Part shown: positions 52,088 to 60,384 of the stretch, piece after piece
Numbering within the stretch: position 1 is the first letter of the stretch
Layout: every line of letters begins with the position of its first letter
Source: Chryseobacterium sp. JV274
GTDB lineage: Bacteria; Bacteroidota; Bacteroidia; Flavobacteriales; Weeksellaceae
Length of the DNA stretch: 64,000 nucleotides
Assembly (NCBI RefSeq): GCF_903969135.1
Contig: NZ_LR824569.1
Span: forward strand, 1,612,001-1,676,000
Direction: 5' to 3'
Notes under the pieces: model-generated
Database searches by the model: none
What the model was told of the DNA's origin: nothing
The model's input: the letters and a program-made list of their open reading frames with translations, nothing else
Position numbers and translations under genes: made by a program

Positions 52088-53092
52088 TTAAGCCATTACC
52101 TCATTATTTCTCCTTGGAGCTTTGTCACACAGAACGTCTGAAATACTCTTGGAAATAAGGTTTCCTTCTGTAAGATTATCCAGCCAGAAGAATTCTCCTG
52201 CTGCATTGATCTCGATGAAATAATATTCGTCTTCAGGGGAAACAATCATGTCTATCGCTCCGTAATCTACGTTATAGATATCAAGAAGTTCAAGCAGTTT
52301 TGCTTCTACATCTCCAGGAAGTTCTGTTCTGTTCCATTTATCAATCAGATTAATTCCATCTTTTCTCCAGTCTACTTTGGCATCTTCAGATTGCTGGGAG
52401 TCTATTTCAAATGCATAAACATCTCTTCCCACAATGGTAATACGAAGTTCTTTTTTCTTTTGAATCATTTGCTGGAATTGCATAGGGCAGTACAATAATG
52501 AATCCAGTTCTTCCAGTTTATCTTCGCTGACAACGTTAGTAAACACTACATTTTCCACACCGTCTTCATAGATGGCAAAACCGGTTTGCATTTTCGCCAC
52601 TACATTCTGATGTTTCAGAATAAATTTTCTGGCTTCATCAGGATTGTTGGTAAGACATGTAGCCGGAATGGTCAGCCCTAGTTTATCTGCAATTTTCAAT
52701 TGCTCTTCTTTACTGTCGAGTCTTCTGTACACACTTGGTTTTCCTAAAGAATAAGCATCCACAGATTCAAAGAAACCGAAAAGTGTATTTCTGATTTCTC
52801 CCATTGCCGCACCGTAAAACTTAGAGTCCATTTCCTCTTTCAGTCCTTTTCCGATATTGTAAGCTCTTCTGTACCAGATGGCTGAAATATCATCCAAACG
52901 GTGTTTTGCATCTGGAGTTTCAAGAAAACTTATCCATTCTCCATCCTGAAAAATGGTAGACAGTTTGTTTTGTAAAGGATAGACGTCAACATCAAAACGA
53001 ATGACTTCACAGTTATTTTTTTCAATGTATTCTGTTACTTTTTCAATAGAAAAATTATCTGCGGTATGGGTTATAATTAAAATTTTATTCAT
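52088..53092 (-). CDS. ATP-grasp graspetide ligase, MvdD/MdnC type (ester-forming)
   Basis: 334 residues from ATG 53092; the frame extends 40 codons upstream but into the preceding gene and without homology. Layout of the microviridin ligases: N-terminal ITHTADNFSIEKVTEYI, SAIWYRRAYNIGKG, then the ATP-grasp core (IPATCLTNNPDEARKF, VVAKMQTGF, CPMQFQQMIQKKKELRI, DYGAIDMIVSPEDEYYFIEI with the metal-binding acidic residues). Enzymes of this group form omega-ester bonds between Thr/Ser and Asp/Glu in a leader-guided precursor. The last gene of the cluster; its start overlaps the MvdC-type gene by 8 bases. Confidence 0.88.
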   Translation of the reverse strand: MNKILIITHTADNFSIEKVTEYIEKNNCEVIRFDVDVYPLQNKLSTIFQDGEWISFLETPDAKHRLDDISAIWYRRAYNIGKGLKEEMDSKFYGAAMGEIRNTLFGFFESVDAYSLGKPSVYRRLDSKEEQLKIADKLGLTIPATCLTNNPDEARKFILKHQNVVAKMQTGFAIYEDGVENVVFTNVVSEDKLEELDSLLYCPMQFQQMIQKKKELRITIVGRDVYAFEIDSQQSEDAKVDWRKDGINLIDKWNRTELPGDVEAKLLELLDIYNVDYGAIDMIVSPEDEYYFIEINAAGEFFWLDNLTEGNLISKSISDVLCDKAPRRNNEVMA

Positions 53093-54041
53093 GGAAATTG
53101 ATTCTGTTGATAAGATTATCGGCAATTCTTTCTGCAATGGGAAATCCCAGTTCTTTTTGCAGCATTCCCCACTCTCCCTGTGGATTAACTTCAAGGAAAT
53201 AATATTCTCCATCTTTCCCTTTGATCATATCGATGGCTCCTATATAAAGTCCCATTTCATTCATCATGGAAGTGAGATTGGTTTTAATGAAATCCGGAAG
53301 TTCGTAAGCTGACCAGAAATAGCCTTCACGAGCTACCCTCCAATCTGCATTTTCACTGTTATTGATCTTTCCTGTAAAGAAATCACCGCCTACATAGACG
53401 ATTCTCAATTCATATTCTTTGTCGATGTAGGGTTGAAAAATCATTGGACAGTAAGCAATGTCTGCAAGGTTTTCAAGTGATTCCTCTTCAATAATTGTAG
53501 TGGACATCATATTTTCTCCTGACATCGTTTTCGCTGTTACTCCATGAAGCTTGGCAATTGCTTTCCCCTGACAGTATTGATGAAAAAATGTTGTTATTTT
53601 CTCTTCATCATTGGAAAATACAGTTTTGGGAATGGTTAAGTTATTTCTTTCTGCAATTTTCAGCTGAAATATCTTATTCCCATCTACTTTTTTTTCATTT
53701 TCATAAGGGTTGATCCAGGGAATATGCTCTAAGGCAGTGATCAGATTGTAACGCAGGCTTCCATATTCGTTCAGGAAAATTCGTTCATAGTCCTTATCCA
53801 ATTCTTCAGGAGCACTGATTCTCCATGCTTTCCTGTGCCATACTCCTTTGATCGCATCAGAATGAATAGTATTTCCATATTCATCAGTCAATTCAAATGA
53901 ATTTTCATGAATGCTGATTTTCTGAAGGTGATTCAATCGGTCAGAATTCAGTCTGAAATAAGGGATATTTTTGGAGGCCAGGTATTCGAAAAAGATATCG
54001 ATATTATAAAAATCCTGTGAATGGGTGATGCAGAGAATCAT
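53085..54041 (-). CDS. ATP-grasp graspetide ligase, MvdC/MdnB type (amide-forming)
   Basis: 318 residues. Same fold as its neighbour: ITHSQDFYNIDIFFEYL, GVWHRKAWRISAPEELD, then ATP-grasp motifs (IPKTVFSNDEEKITTF, AIAKLHGVTAKTM, CPMIFQPYIDKEYELRI, GAIDMIKGKDGEYYFLEVNP). In Planktothrix and Microcystis this type closes the Lys-Glu lactam after the ester bonds. The assignment of ester versus amide role between the two neighbours is from family resemblance, and acceptors here are Asp not Glu. It follows the hairpin at 54062. Confidence 0.88.
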   Translation of the reverse strand: MILCITHSQDFYNIDIFFEYLASKNIPYFRLNSDRLNHLQKISIHENSFELTDEYGNTIHSDAIKGVWHRKAWRISAPEELDKDYERIFLNEYGSLRYNLITALEHIPWINPYENEKKVDGNKIFQLKIAERNNLTIPKTVFSNDEEKITTFFHQYCQGKAIAKLHGVTAKTMSGENMMSTTIIEEESLENLADIAYCPMIFQPYIDKEYELRIVYVGGDFFTGKINNSENADWRVAREGYFWSAYELPDFIKTNLTSMMNEMGLYIGAIDMIKGKDGEYYFLEVNPQGEWGMLQKELGFPIAERIADNLINRINFHE

Positions 54042-54061
54042 TTGCCGGTTTTTATTAAAAA

Positions 54062-54085
54062 GGGAAACTTAATGTTTAAGTTTCC
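54062..54085 (-). terminator. Attenuating hairpin between precursor and ligase genes
   Basis: GGGAAACTTAA and TTTAAGTTTCCC pair with a TG loop; on the minus strand CCC is followed by TTTTTAAT. It sits between the precursor stop (54115) and ligase start (54041), a common RiPP layout that lets precursors outnumber enzymes. It may leak or also act as an mRNA processing point. Confidence 0.7.
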
Positions 54086-54114
54086 CCTACTATTTATTAA
54101 ATATTCTACTGATT

Positions 54115-54339
54115 TTATAGTGGAATAGTGATTACATCATCATCACCGTCAGATGGATATTTCAGCGTGTGCATCATATCATCTTTCGGAGAAGTTACAA
54201 CGTCTATTGCCGGTTTTGTAATAACGTCTCTTTCAGGAATTGACATATCAGTTCCTCCTTTTACTGTCTCAGGATCTTTAACCTGTTTTTCTAAGAATGA
54301 TGCGAAAAAAGGCTTCTTCTTTGAGTTTTGGTTTTTCAT
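54115..54339 (-). CDS. Microviridin-type graspetide precursor 1
   Basis: 74 residues. The leader (1-29) has KKPFFASFLEKQ, the PFFxxFL ligase-recognition motif of microviridin leaders, and ends in a GG. The C-terminal core reads TLKYPSDGDDDV (T58-V69), matching TxKYPSD of microviridins, with acceptors D64, D66, D67 and D68. Between them residues 38-57 carry two octads D-x-[IV]-T-x4 (D38, D46). Modified by the two downstream ATP-grasp ligases; expected to give a cage-like protease inhibitor. Confidence 0.9.
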   Translation of the reverse strand: MKNQNSKKKPFFASFLEKQVKDPETVKGGTDMSIPERDVITKPAIDVVTSPKDDMMHTLKYPSDGDDDVITIPL

Positions 54340-54391
54340 AATGTTTAGTTTTAGTTTGATATATAATTTAGCTTAAGCTGTATGTATATTC

Positions 54392-54628
54392 TTACACATC
54401 TAAAACATCATCATCCCCATCAGAAGGATATTTCATCGTTACATTATCATTATCAGGCTTGGTAACATTATCCTTAAGAGGTGTAGTGATCTGGTCCTGA
54501 AGGGATGTAGTAATCTGATCTACCAATACAGAAGTAATACCTCCTCCTTTTACTGTTTCAGGATCTTTAACCTGTTTTTCTAAGAATGACGCAAAAAATG
54601 GCTTCTTTTTTGAATTTTTGTTTTCCAT
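54392..54628 (-). CDS. Microviridin-type graspetide precursor 2
   Basis: 78 residues, a tandem paralogue of precursor 1: the leader to GG is identical except for two residues near the N-terminus, and its DNA is almost the same. Octads D-x-[IV]-T-x4 start at D37, D45, D53 and D61, the last running into the core TMKYPSDGDDDV (T64-V75). Because T64 falls in the same register as T40, T48 and T56, the core itself may have arisen by octad duplication, or the octads may be extra cores. First gene of the operon. Confidence 0.9.
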   Translation of the reverse strand: MENKNSKKKPFFASFLEKQVKDPETVKGGGITSVLVDQITTSLQDQITTPLKDNVTKPDNDNVTMKYPSDGDDDVLDV

Positions 54629-54742
54629 AAGTTAATATTTTTATTGTTTTGGAAATCCAAAATACAAAAAATTCAAATCATGGAGAAATAATATTGGTTT
54701 TTAATAAAAATTTAACATAATATAAAAAATCAAAGAATAAAA

Positions 54743-55522
54743 TTAATTCAATTCAAGAAACTCTTTAACAACGTTTGCGAAATCAACCGGATTCTCTGCC
54801 TGTACCCAGTGTCCGGCATTTTTCACTGTAACTACCTTAGCTTTAGGAAATTGCTGTCTGATCCCAAATTCATCCTGAGGCAGGATATAATTGGACTTTT
54901 CGCCCGCAATAAAGAGTGAGTCACCTTCAAAAACACCGAATTTAACAGCATTGGAAACAAATTCGTTATATTTTTCAGATAATGTTTTAAGATTGAATCT
55001 CCAGCCCAGCTTTTTATTTTCATCCCAATACAGGTTTTTCGTTAAAAACTGTACGGTAGATTTTTCTGGAATATATTGGTTCAGAACTGCTTCTACATCA
55101 TTTCTTGAACCTACGGTATTGAAATCAACAATTTCAAGCGCTTTGATAATTCCCTGGTGGTGTGGCGGATATGCTTTAGGTGAAATATCAACAACAATCA
55201 GTTTTTCAACACGTTCAGGATATTTTATAGCAAACTGCATCACTGCTTTACCTCCTAGAGAGTGTCCTAAAACATGAGCTTTCTGAATTCCATAATGATC
55301 CATATAGTGTGCAATATCATCTGCCAGATCGTCATGAGACATACTTTCTGAATGAAAGCTTCTTCCGTGGTTTCTAAGGTCAATAAGATGTACGGGTAGA
55401 TATTCTCCCAGATCTTTTCCGAAACTTCCCCAGTTGTCAAGCATTCCAAATAATCCGTGAAATACAAGAAGCGGCGTATGAGTTGAATTTTCGCCGAATA
55501 TTTTTGAATTTAAAATTTCCAT
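54743..55522 (-). CDS. Alpha/beta hydrolase, YbfF-like
   Basis: 259 residues. Nucleophile elbow GHSLGGK (Ser) near residue 92, HLIDLRNHGRSFHS, and catalytic His in NAGHWVQAENP near the end. Matches the YbfF esterase group and related to lipases or haloperoxidases; the substrate is unknown. It is a neighbour of, not obviously part of, the graspetide cluster. Confidence 0.9.
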   Translation of the reverse strand: MEILNSKIFGENSTHTPLLVFHGLFGMLDNWGSFGKDLGEYLPVHLIDLRNHGRSFHSESMSHDDLADDIAHYMDHYGIQKAHVLGHSLGGKAVMQFAIKYPERVEKLIVVDISPKAYPPHHQGIIKALEIVDFNTVGSRNDVEAVLNQYIPEKSTVQFLTKNLYWDENKKLGWRFNLKTLSEKYNEFVSNAVKFGVFEGDSLFIAGEKSNYILPQDEFGIRQQFPKAKVVTVKNAGHWVQAENPVDFANVVKEFLELN

Positions 55523-55527
55523 ATTGT

Positions 55528-55658
55528 ATTAGAAGTTAGATGTAAGAAATCAGAAGTCAGATAATAAGTCCCTGTAGCATTGTTTGCATTATAAACCTGC
55601 AAAACACATGAGAGCCAAAAACGAAGTTTTACCAACCTCTAATCTCTAACTTCCGGTT
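55528..55658. repeat. TTAGAAGTTAGA inverted-repeat element
   Basis: Left arm: TTAGAAGTTAGATGTAAGAA (55529) and TCAGAAGTCAGA; right arm: CTCTAATCTCTAACTTCCGG (to 55652). The arms are inverted versions with about 70 bases between. It fills the space between pdxJ and the hydrolase and resembles the GGAAGCTGGAAG family in size and layout, with a different arm sequence. Confidence 0.55.
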
Positions 55659-55667
55659 TCTTAATTA

Positions 55668-56387
55668 TTACCATTTTGCCAGTCTCTTCAGATAAGCCTG
55701 AACTGTATTTTCCAATCCCATATAAAGTGCTTCTGAAACCAAAGCATGTCCGATAGATACTTCCAACAGGTTTGGAATGGTGTCTGCAAAGTATTTCAGG
55801 TTTTCTAAGCTTAGATCATGACCTGCATTGATTCCCAATCCAAAATTGGTAGCTTCAACCGCTGTGTCATAATAAGGTTTTATAGCCTGTTCTTTATTGG
55901 TCAGATAATTTTTTGCGTAAGCTTCGGTATACAGTTCTATTCTGTCTGCGCCTGTTTTAGCAGCATATTCTACCAACTCCGGCAAAGGATCAAGGAAAAC
56001 AGAAGTACGGATCCCTGATTTTTTAAATTCTGCAATAATCTCTGTAAGGAAATCAAGATGTTTTTTAGTATCCCAGCCTGCATTAGATGTAATTGCATCA
56101 TCAGCATCCGGCACTAAAGTTACCTGCTCCGGCTTCACTTCCAATACCATATCAATAAAACTCTGATGTGGATTTCCTTCAATATTAAATTCAGTCGTAA
56201 CTAACGGTTTCAGATCATAGACATCTTTTTTTGTGATATGCCTTTCATCAGGTCTTGGGTGGATGGTAATTCCCTGCCCTCCGAATTCCTGAATTTTTAC
56301 AGCAGCTTCTGTAACACTTGGGGTTTCGCCTCCTCTTGCATTTCTTAACGTCGCAATTTTATTAATGTTTACGCTTAGTTTTGTCAT
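55668..56387 (-). CDS. pdxJ: Pyridoxine 5'-phosphate synthase
   Basis: 239 residues. PdxJ hallmarks: LSVNINKIATLRNARGG, GITIHPRPDERHI, VTLVPD, and GINAGHDLSLENL, ending in the SIGHALVSEALYMGL phosphate-binding loop. It condenses deoxyxylulose-5-phosphate with aminoacetone phosphate to give pyridoxine phosphate (DXP-dependent vitamin B6 route). Confidence 0.97.
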   Translation of the reverse strand: MTKLSVNINKIATLRNARGGETPSVTEAAVKIQEFGGQGITIHPRPDERHITKKDVYDLKPLVTTEFNIEGNPHQSFIDMVLEVKPEQVTLVPDADDAITSNAGWDTKKHLDFLTEIIAEFKKSGIRTSVFLDPLPELVEYAAKTGADRIELYTEAYAKNYLTNKEQAIKPYYDTAVEATNFGLGINAGHDLSLENLKYFADTIPNLLEVSIGHALVSEALYMGLENTVQAYLKRLAKW

Positions 56388-56398
56388 TTTTTATTTTA

Positions 56399-56564
56399 GA
56401 TGTTAGATATAAGATGTTAGAAGGTGGAAGCATGGGGCTGGAAGTAAATCCAGACTTTGTACTTCTATTGGTCTTCCACATTTATGATCATTTAAAAATT
56501 TAATTTAAAATTTGTTTAAAAGGTTCTGAAACTTCCAGCTTCCTTCTTCCGTCTTCCAGCTCTT
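56399..56564. repeat. GGAAGCTGGAAG inverted-repeat element, copy C
   Basis: Left arm: TTAGATGTTAG and GGTGGAAGCATGGGGCTGGAAGT (56424-); right arm: CTTCCAGCTTCCTTCTTCCG and TCTTCCAGCTC (56531-56562). Combines pieces of the TTAGA and GGAAG families, with an AT-rich centre. Lies between pdxJ and the channel gene. Confidence 0.65.
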
Positions 56565-57833
56565 TTACACTTTTACACTTACCTGCATCACCTGAAGTTC
56601 AAATTCTTTTGAAGCGACTAATAAGTGATCAAAAATATCGGCCTGAATCTGTTCAAAACGTTCCCATTGAGAGTCACTGGCAAAACAATACACTTCAAGG
56701 GGCAGCCCTTGCGGGGTAATCTCTAGCTGACGTACCATTCGGGTTCCATTTTTGTCTACATCCGGATCATTTTCAATATATTTCTGTGCATAATATCTGA
56801 AAACACCGATATTGGTAAGCTGCCTTCCATTCACAATTTTATCTCTATGTTCAAGGCTTTCTTTTTCTTTTTTGATCTCTGAAGTCCTTTCTTCCAGATA
56901 ATCTGAAATCAGGTTAATCTCCTTTAAGCGCTCAACATCTTCATCAGTCAGAAACTTAAAAGAATTGATGTTGAAGTAAATGGATTTTTTTATTCTTCGG
57001 GTATTAGATTCAGACATCACCTGCATATTCTTGATCTCAGTGGTCATCAAATCATAAGTAGGAATAGTGGAAACCGTTTTATCAAAATTGGTGATCTTAG
57101 TCGTTAAAAGATTTATTTCCGTAATATTCCCTTCAATAGTATATTTTGGAATGCTTACCCAGTCTCCTACTTTTAAATTTTTAGAAGTGGCAACGTGAAG
57201 TCCTGTTACAAATCCTAATATTGTATCTCTGAAAACCAGTACAAGCACTGCTGTAATCGCCCCAAGACTTCCTACGATTGTGGTTCCTTTGATCCCAAAA
57301 ATCACACAAAACCCTACTACGGTAAATATAAAAAGTCCTAAAATCTTTACAGTTTCTGAAATGGCATTAAGCGCCATAATCTTGTAGAAATCCTGTTTGA
57401 TGCTGAAATAGTTTCTGAAAGCCGTCAGTGATCTGTAAAGCATTCCTGCTAACATTAATACCAATCCCAGATTGATACATCTTATGATAAAAATGGTTGT
57501 CTTCGGCAGCGCATTTTCCGGAAATATGGATCCCTGGATGCCAGCTACAGCAATCAGAGCAGCAAAATGAGCTACAGAGTTGGTGATTTTGGCCTGATAA
57601 ATAGATTTTAAGATGGGAAATTTCTGTTCATTATGAAATAACCTGAATACAAAATTGATGATGAACTTAAAAACAAAATCAGTAATTAAAAACAGGACAA
57701 CAAGTAAGCTCAGTTTTACAATAATATGGAAAACCCAGTCCAACCCGGAAGGTGATATCTGGGTAATATAAATGTAAAGCTGTTCGCTCAGCTCCTGTAT
57801 AAAGTTTTTAGTTTCTTGTAACTGGTCATTCAT
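56565..57833 (-). CDS. MscS-family mechanosensitive channel, YbdG-like
   Basis: 422 residues. Five membrane spans, then the pore helix and beta domain: GSLGAITAVLVLVFRDTIL, GFVTGLHVATSKNLKVGDWV and GNITEINLLTTKITNFDKTV, followed by a C-terminal cytoplasmic domain with a charged coiled coil. This matches YbdG-type MscS relatives that release solutes under hypo-osmotic shock. The start follows a clear signal-free N-terminus. Confidence 0.9.
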   Translation of the reverse strand: MNDQLQETKNFIQELSEQLYIYITQISPSGLDWVFHIIVKLSLLVVLFLITDFVFKFIINFVFRLFHNEQKFPILKSIYQAKITNSVAHFAALIAVAGIQGSIFPENALPKTTIFIIRCINLGLVLMLAGMLYRSLTAFRNYFSIKQDFYKIMALNAISETVKILGLFIFTVVGFCVIFGIKGTTIVGSLGAITAVLVLVFRDTILGFVTGLHVATSKNLKVGDWVSIPKYTIEGNITEINLLTTKITNFDKTVSTIPTYDLMTTEIKNMQVMSESNTRRIKKSIYFNINSFKFLTDEDVERLKEINLISDYLEERTSEIKKEKESLEHRDKIVNGRQLTNIGVFRYYAQKYIENDPDVDKNGTRMVRQLEITPQGLPLEVYCFASDSQWERFEQIQADIFDHLLVASKEFELQVMQVSVKV

Positions 57834-58064
57834 TACAGCAAATTTATGAAATTAAGAATCATCATTTTACTATTCATAATCAATTTTCATCCCAAAAGTT
57901 ATTCATCAGAAGATATTTGATAAAAATATTTTTGAGAAAAACTGAAAAATATCAAATCCTCTACAACCCCTGATTATAAATGAAAATTTAACTATAAAAA
58001 TCAACATAAAGTAAATAATATTAAAAACAATTACAATTTTAACGTTTTAATATTAAAAAATTAT

Positions 58065-58072
58065 TAAATTTG
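58065..58072 (+). promoter_or_regulatory. -7 box TAAATTTG for the 58104 lipoprotein gene
   Basis: TAAATTTG lies 31 bases before ATG 58104 in an AT-rich region; no -33 TTG. Confidence 0.4.
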
Positions 58073-58103
58073 ATTAAAACTAACCCATAAAAATCAATTA
58101 AAT

Positions 58104-59288
58104 ATGAAACAAAATTACTTGTTCATCATGCTGTGCAGCCTTGTACTGTTAGCAAACTGTAAAGGTGGAGATGAGTCAATCAATCCCGAAGACACCAAAC
58201 CGATACCCACCGGAACAGTAGAAGGTAAAGTATTTGCTAAAAACGGAACAAAACCTATTGGAGGAGCTATTGTATTTACTATTGATAGTAAAAATCAGGT
58301 TTACCACACCTATTCCGATGCAGATGGTACATTCAGTCTAACTGCACCTGAAGGAAACTCTACACTTCACATTCAGACAGGAAATGGTTTAAACTTCAGA
58401 ACAGAAGTTCCAGTTACCGTTAAAAAAAATGAAACAACCAGTGTAGCAAGCAAAGATTCAAAGCTGAATCAGATTGCAAAAATAGCTTATGTAGAAGGCA
58501 GTTATGACGAAATAGAAACTATAATTACAAGTCTTGGTTATACAGCAACAGAAATTAGCTATCAGGATTTAAAAAACTTCAACACCATTTCTCAGTACGA
58601 TATTATTTTCCTGAACTGTGGTTCACGTAACTTCAATTACTCAGGAACCAATTATCCGAGTAATGACCTTTCTGTTTTCAGTAATCTCTCTACTTTTATC
58701 ACGAATGGTGGAAGCATTTATACTTCAGACTGGGCTGCAGCCTATCTGGTAGGTGGAGATAAAAATGCACCATACTGCGGTGTTTATGGAGGCTTTCTGG
58801 ATCTTACAAAGATCTGTTTTAATACCAATGGTAATAGTGCGATGTATAATAACTGTAGCGTTTCCAATACTGCTATGGCTTCAGCAATAGGATTTAGCAC
58901 ATTAGATATTCAGTATGATCAGCCTTTGTGGCAAAAAATCCAGTATTATGATCCTTTGTTCTGGGAAGTATTGGTACAGAAAGATAATGAACCATTGATG
59001 ATAAGAACCAATAAGTATGTAAATGCAACAGCTCCTAAAACACCTGTCGGAACATCGTTAAACAATAATCAGATGACAATCTGCCATCATACGGCAAGTG
59101 GTAACAATATTACCATTACCATTAATCAGAATGCATGGAACGCCCACCAGGCACATGGTGATTATGTGGGATCATGTTCAGCAACTACAAGCAGTGGAAA
59201 TATCTACTATACCACATTCCATAACCACGCCAGTGGAAATATCGGTAAAGCAGGACCGATTCTGGAATACGTAATCTTAAATTTGTAA
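58104..59288 (+). CDS. Lipoprotein with carboxypeptidase-regulatory-like domain and C-terminal CHH motif
   Basis: 394 residues. Lipoprotein signal (LCSLVLLANC, Cys19), then an Ig-like regulatory domain (GTVEGKVFAKNGTKPIGGA, SDADGTFSLTAPEG) and a central Rossmann-like or GATase1-like region (KIAYVEGSYDEIETIITSLG, YDIIFLNCGSRNF, ITNGGSIYTSDW). The end MTICHHTASGNNITITIN with AHQAHGDYVGSCS is a recurrent motif on Bacteroidetes surface proteins. Function unknown. Confidence 0.72.
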   Translation: MKQNYLFIMLCSLVLLANCKGGDESINPEDTKPIPTGTVEGKVFAKNGTKPIGGAIVFTIDSKNQVYHTYSDADGTFSLTAPEGNSTLHIQTGNGLNFRTEVPVTVKKNETTSVASKDSKLNQIAKIAYVEGSYDEIETIITSLGYTATEISYQDLKNFNTISQYDIIFLNCGSRNFNYSGTNYPSNDLSVFSNLSTFITNGGSIYTSDWAAAYLVGGDKNAPYCGVYGGFLDLTKICFNTNGNSAMYNNCSVSNTAMASAIGFSTLDIQYDQPLWQKIQYYDPLFWEVLVQKDNEPLMIRTNKYVNATAPKTPVGTSLNNNQMTICHHTASGNNITITINQNAWNAHQAHGDYVGSCSATTSSGNIYYTTFHNHASGNIGKAGPILEYVILNL

Positions 59289-59311
59289 TAAAATTTTATA
59301 ACTCAGTTCTC

Positions 59312-59345
59312 AAAGTGGTCTTTTATAAGGCCACTTTTTTTATAT
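59312..59345 (+). terminator. Terminator after the lipoprotein gene
   Basis: AAGTGG and CCACTT around CTTTTATAAGG, then TTTTTTTA. Confidence 0.7.
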
Positions 59346-59365
59346 TGCATCTATATTTTAAAAGA

Positions 59366-59857
59366 ATGGATACGACAATTATTAATATATTCTGCCTTAT
59401 TCTCCTGTTTGTAGGGATATTGGGAACTTTTCTTCCTGTTTTGCCGGGGCTTTTGCTGAGCATCTGCGGGCTTCTGATCTATAAATTCGGGACGGATGCG
59501 GATCTTCCTATGATCTATATCTGGGCATTCGGAATTCTTACAGCAGCATCTGTAGTGTTAAGTTATGTCATTCCTGCAAAAACCAACAGAAAATATGGAG
59601 GTACACGCTGGGGAAGCATCGGGTCTGTAATAGGAACTATTGTTGGTATATTTATTCCGATTCCCCTGGGTTTCCTGATAGGAATGTTTGCAGGGGTATT
59701 TATTGGTGAATTACTTCATGACAGTAAGGATATGAATAAAGCCTTACAATCTACCAAAGGAGCACTGATTGGATTCATTTACGGAACCGGATTCAGTTTT
59801 GTGGTAGGAGTGGCAATGTTTTTGGTAGTACTTCTTAATATGTTTAACGTTATTTAA
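59366..59857 (+). CDS. DUF456 membrane protein
   Basis: 163 residues from ATG 59366 (MDTTIINIF); the longer frame (59315) overlaps the terminator and lacks homology. Three or four membrane spans in the DUF456 pattern: LVGILGTFLPVLPGLLLS, YGGTRWGSIGSVIGTIVG, and IPIPLGFLIGMFAGVFIGEL. Glycine-rich; function unknown. Terminator immediately upstream, so it has its own promoter. Confidence 0.82.
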   Translation: MDTTIINIFCLILLFVGILGTFLPVLPGLLLSICGLLIYKFGTDADLPMIYIWAFGILTAASVVLSYVIPAKTNRKYGGTRWGSIGSVIGTIVGIFIPIPLGFLIGMFAGVFIGELLHDSKDMNKALQSTKGALIGFIYGTGFSFVVGVAMFLVVLLNMFNVI

Positions 59858-59874
59858 TTAAAATATAAGAAACT

Positions 59875-60384
59875 ATGTTCCATAAAATTATCATACTCAG
59901 TCTGGGAATTTTCGCATTAACAGGTTGCGATGCCCAAAAGAAATCTAAGATTAACACAAAAACTACTGAAATGCCTGCAGGTACTAAAACAACAAGCACT
60001 AATAGTCAGAAAGATGGTGTTATATACCTGAATGAAGGAGAAAATAAGTTTTTAAAAGAATACCAGATGAATGTGACATTCAAAGGGGTTTCTGAAGACA
60101 GCCGTTGTCCTGAAGGAGTCAATTGTATCTGGGCCGGAGCCGCTCTTGCTCAGGTGGAAGTAATGGGAACTTCTACACGACCTATGATTCTGAATCTTGC
60201 AAGCATAGATTATCCGGGAAGGAATTACCGCCAGTCGGCAGAATTCAATGGGTATACCATTACCTTACAAGATGTTGCTCCATATCCAAAACAACAGGAC
60301 GGAACAAAAGCATTAGCCGGAAAATATAAAATCGGAATTACAATAAAAAAGGCAGATCAATCAACAGATTCTACCACGAAATAG
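59875..60384 (+). CDS. Small lipoprotein
   Basis: 169 residues. Lipoprotein signal (SLGIFALTGCDAQ, Cys19), a Lys/Thr-rich spacer, then a beta-rich domain (MNVTFKGVSEDSRCPEGVNC, with a C-P-E-G-x-N-C pair) found in several flavobacteria. Function unknown. Its 3' end overlaps the ung gene by 14 bases. Confidence 0.65.
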   Translation: MFHKIIILSLGIFALTGCDAQKKSKINTKTTEMPAGTKTTSTNSQKDGVIYLNEGENKFLKEYQMNVTFKGVSEDSRCPEGVNCIWAGAALAQVEVMGTSTRPMILNLASIDYPGRNYRQSAEFNGYTITLQDVAPYPKQQDGTKALAGKYKIGITIKKADQSTDSTTK

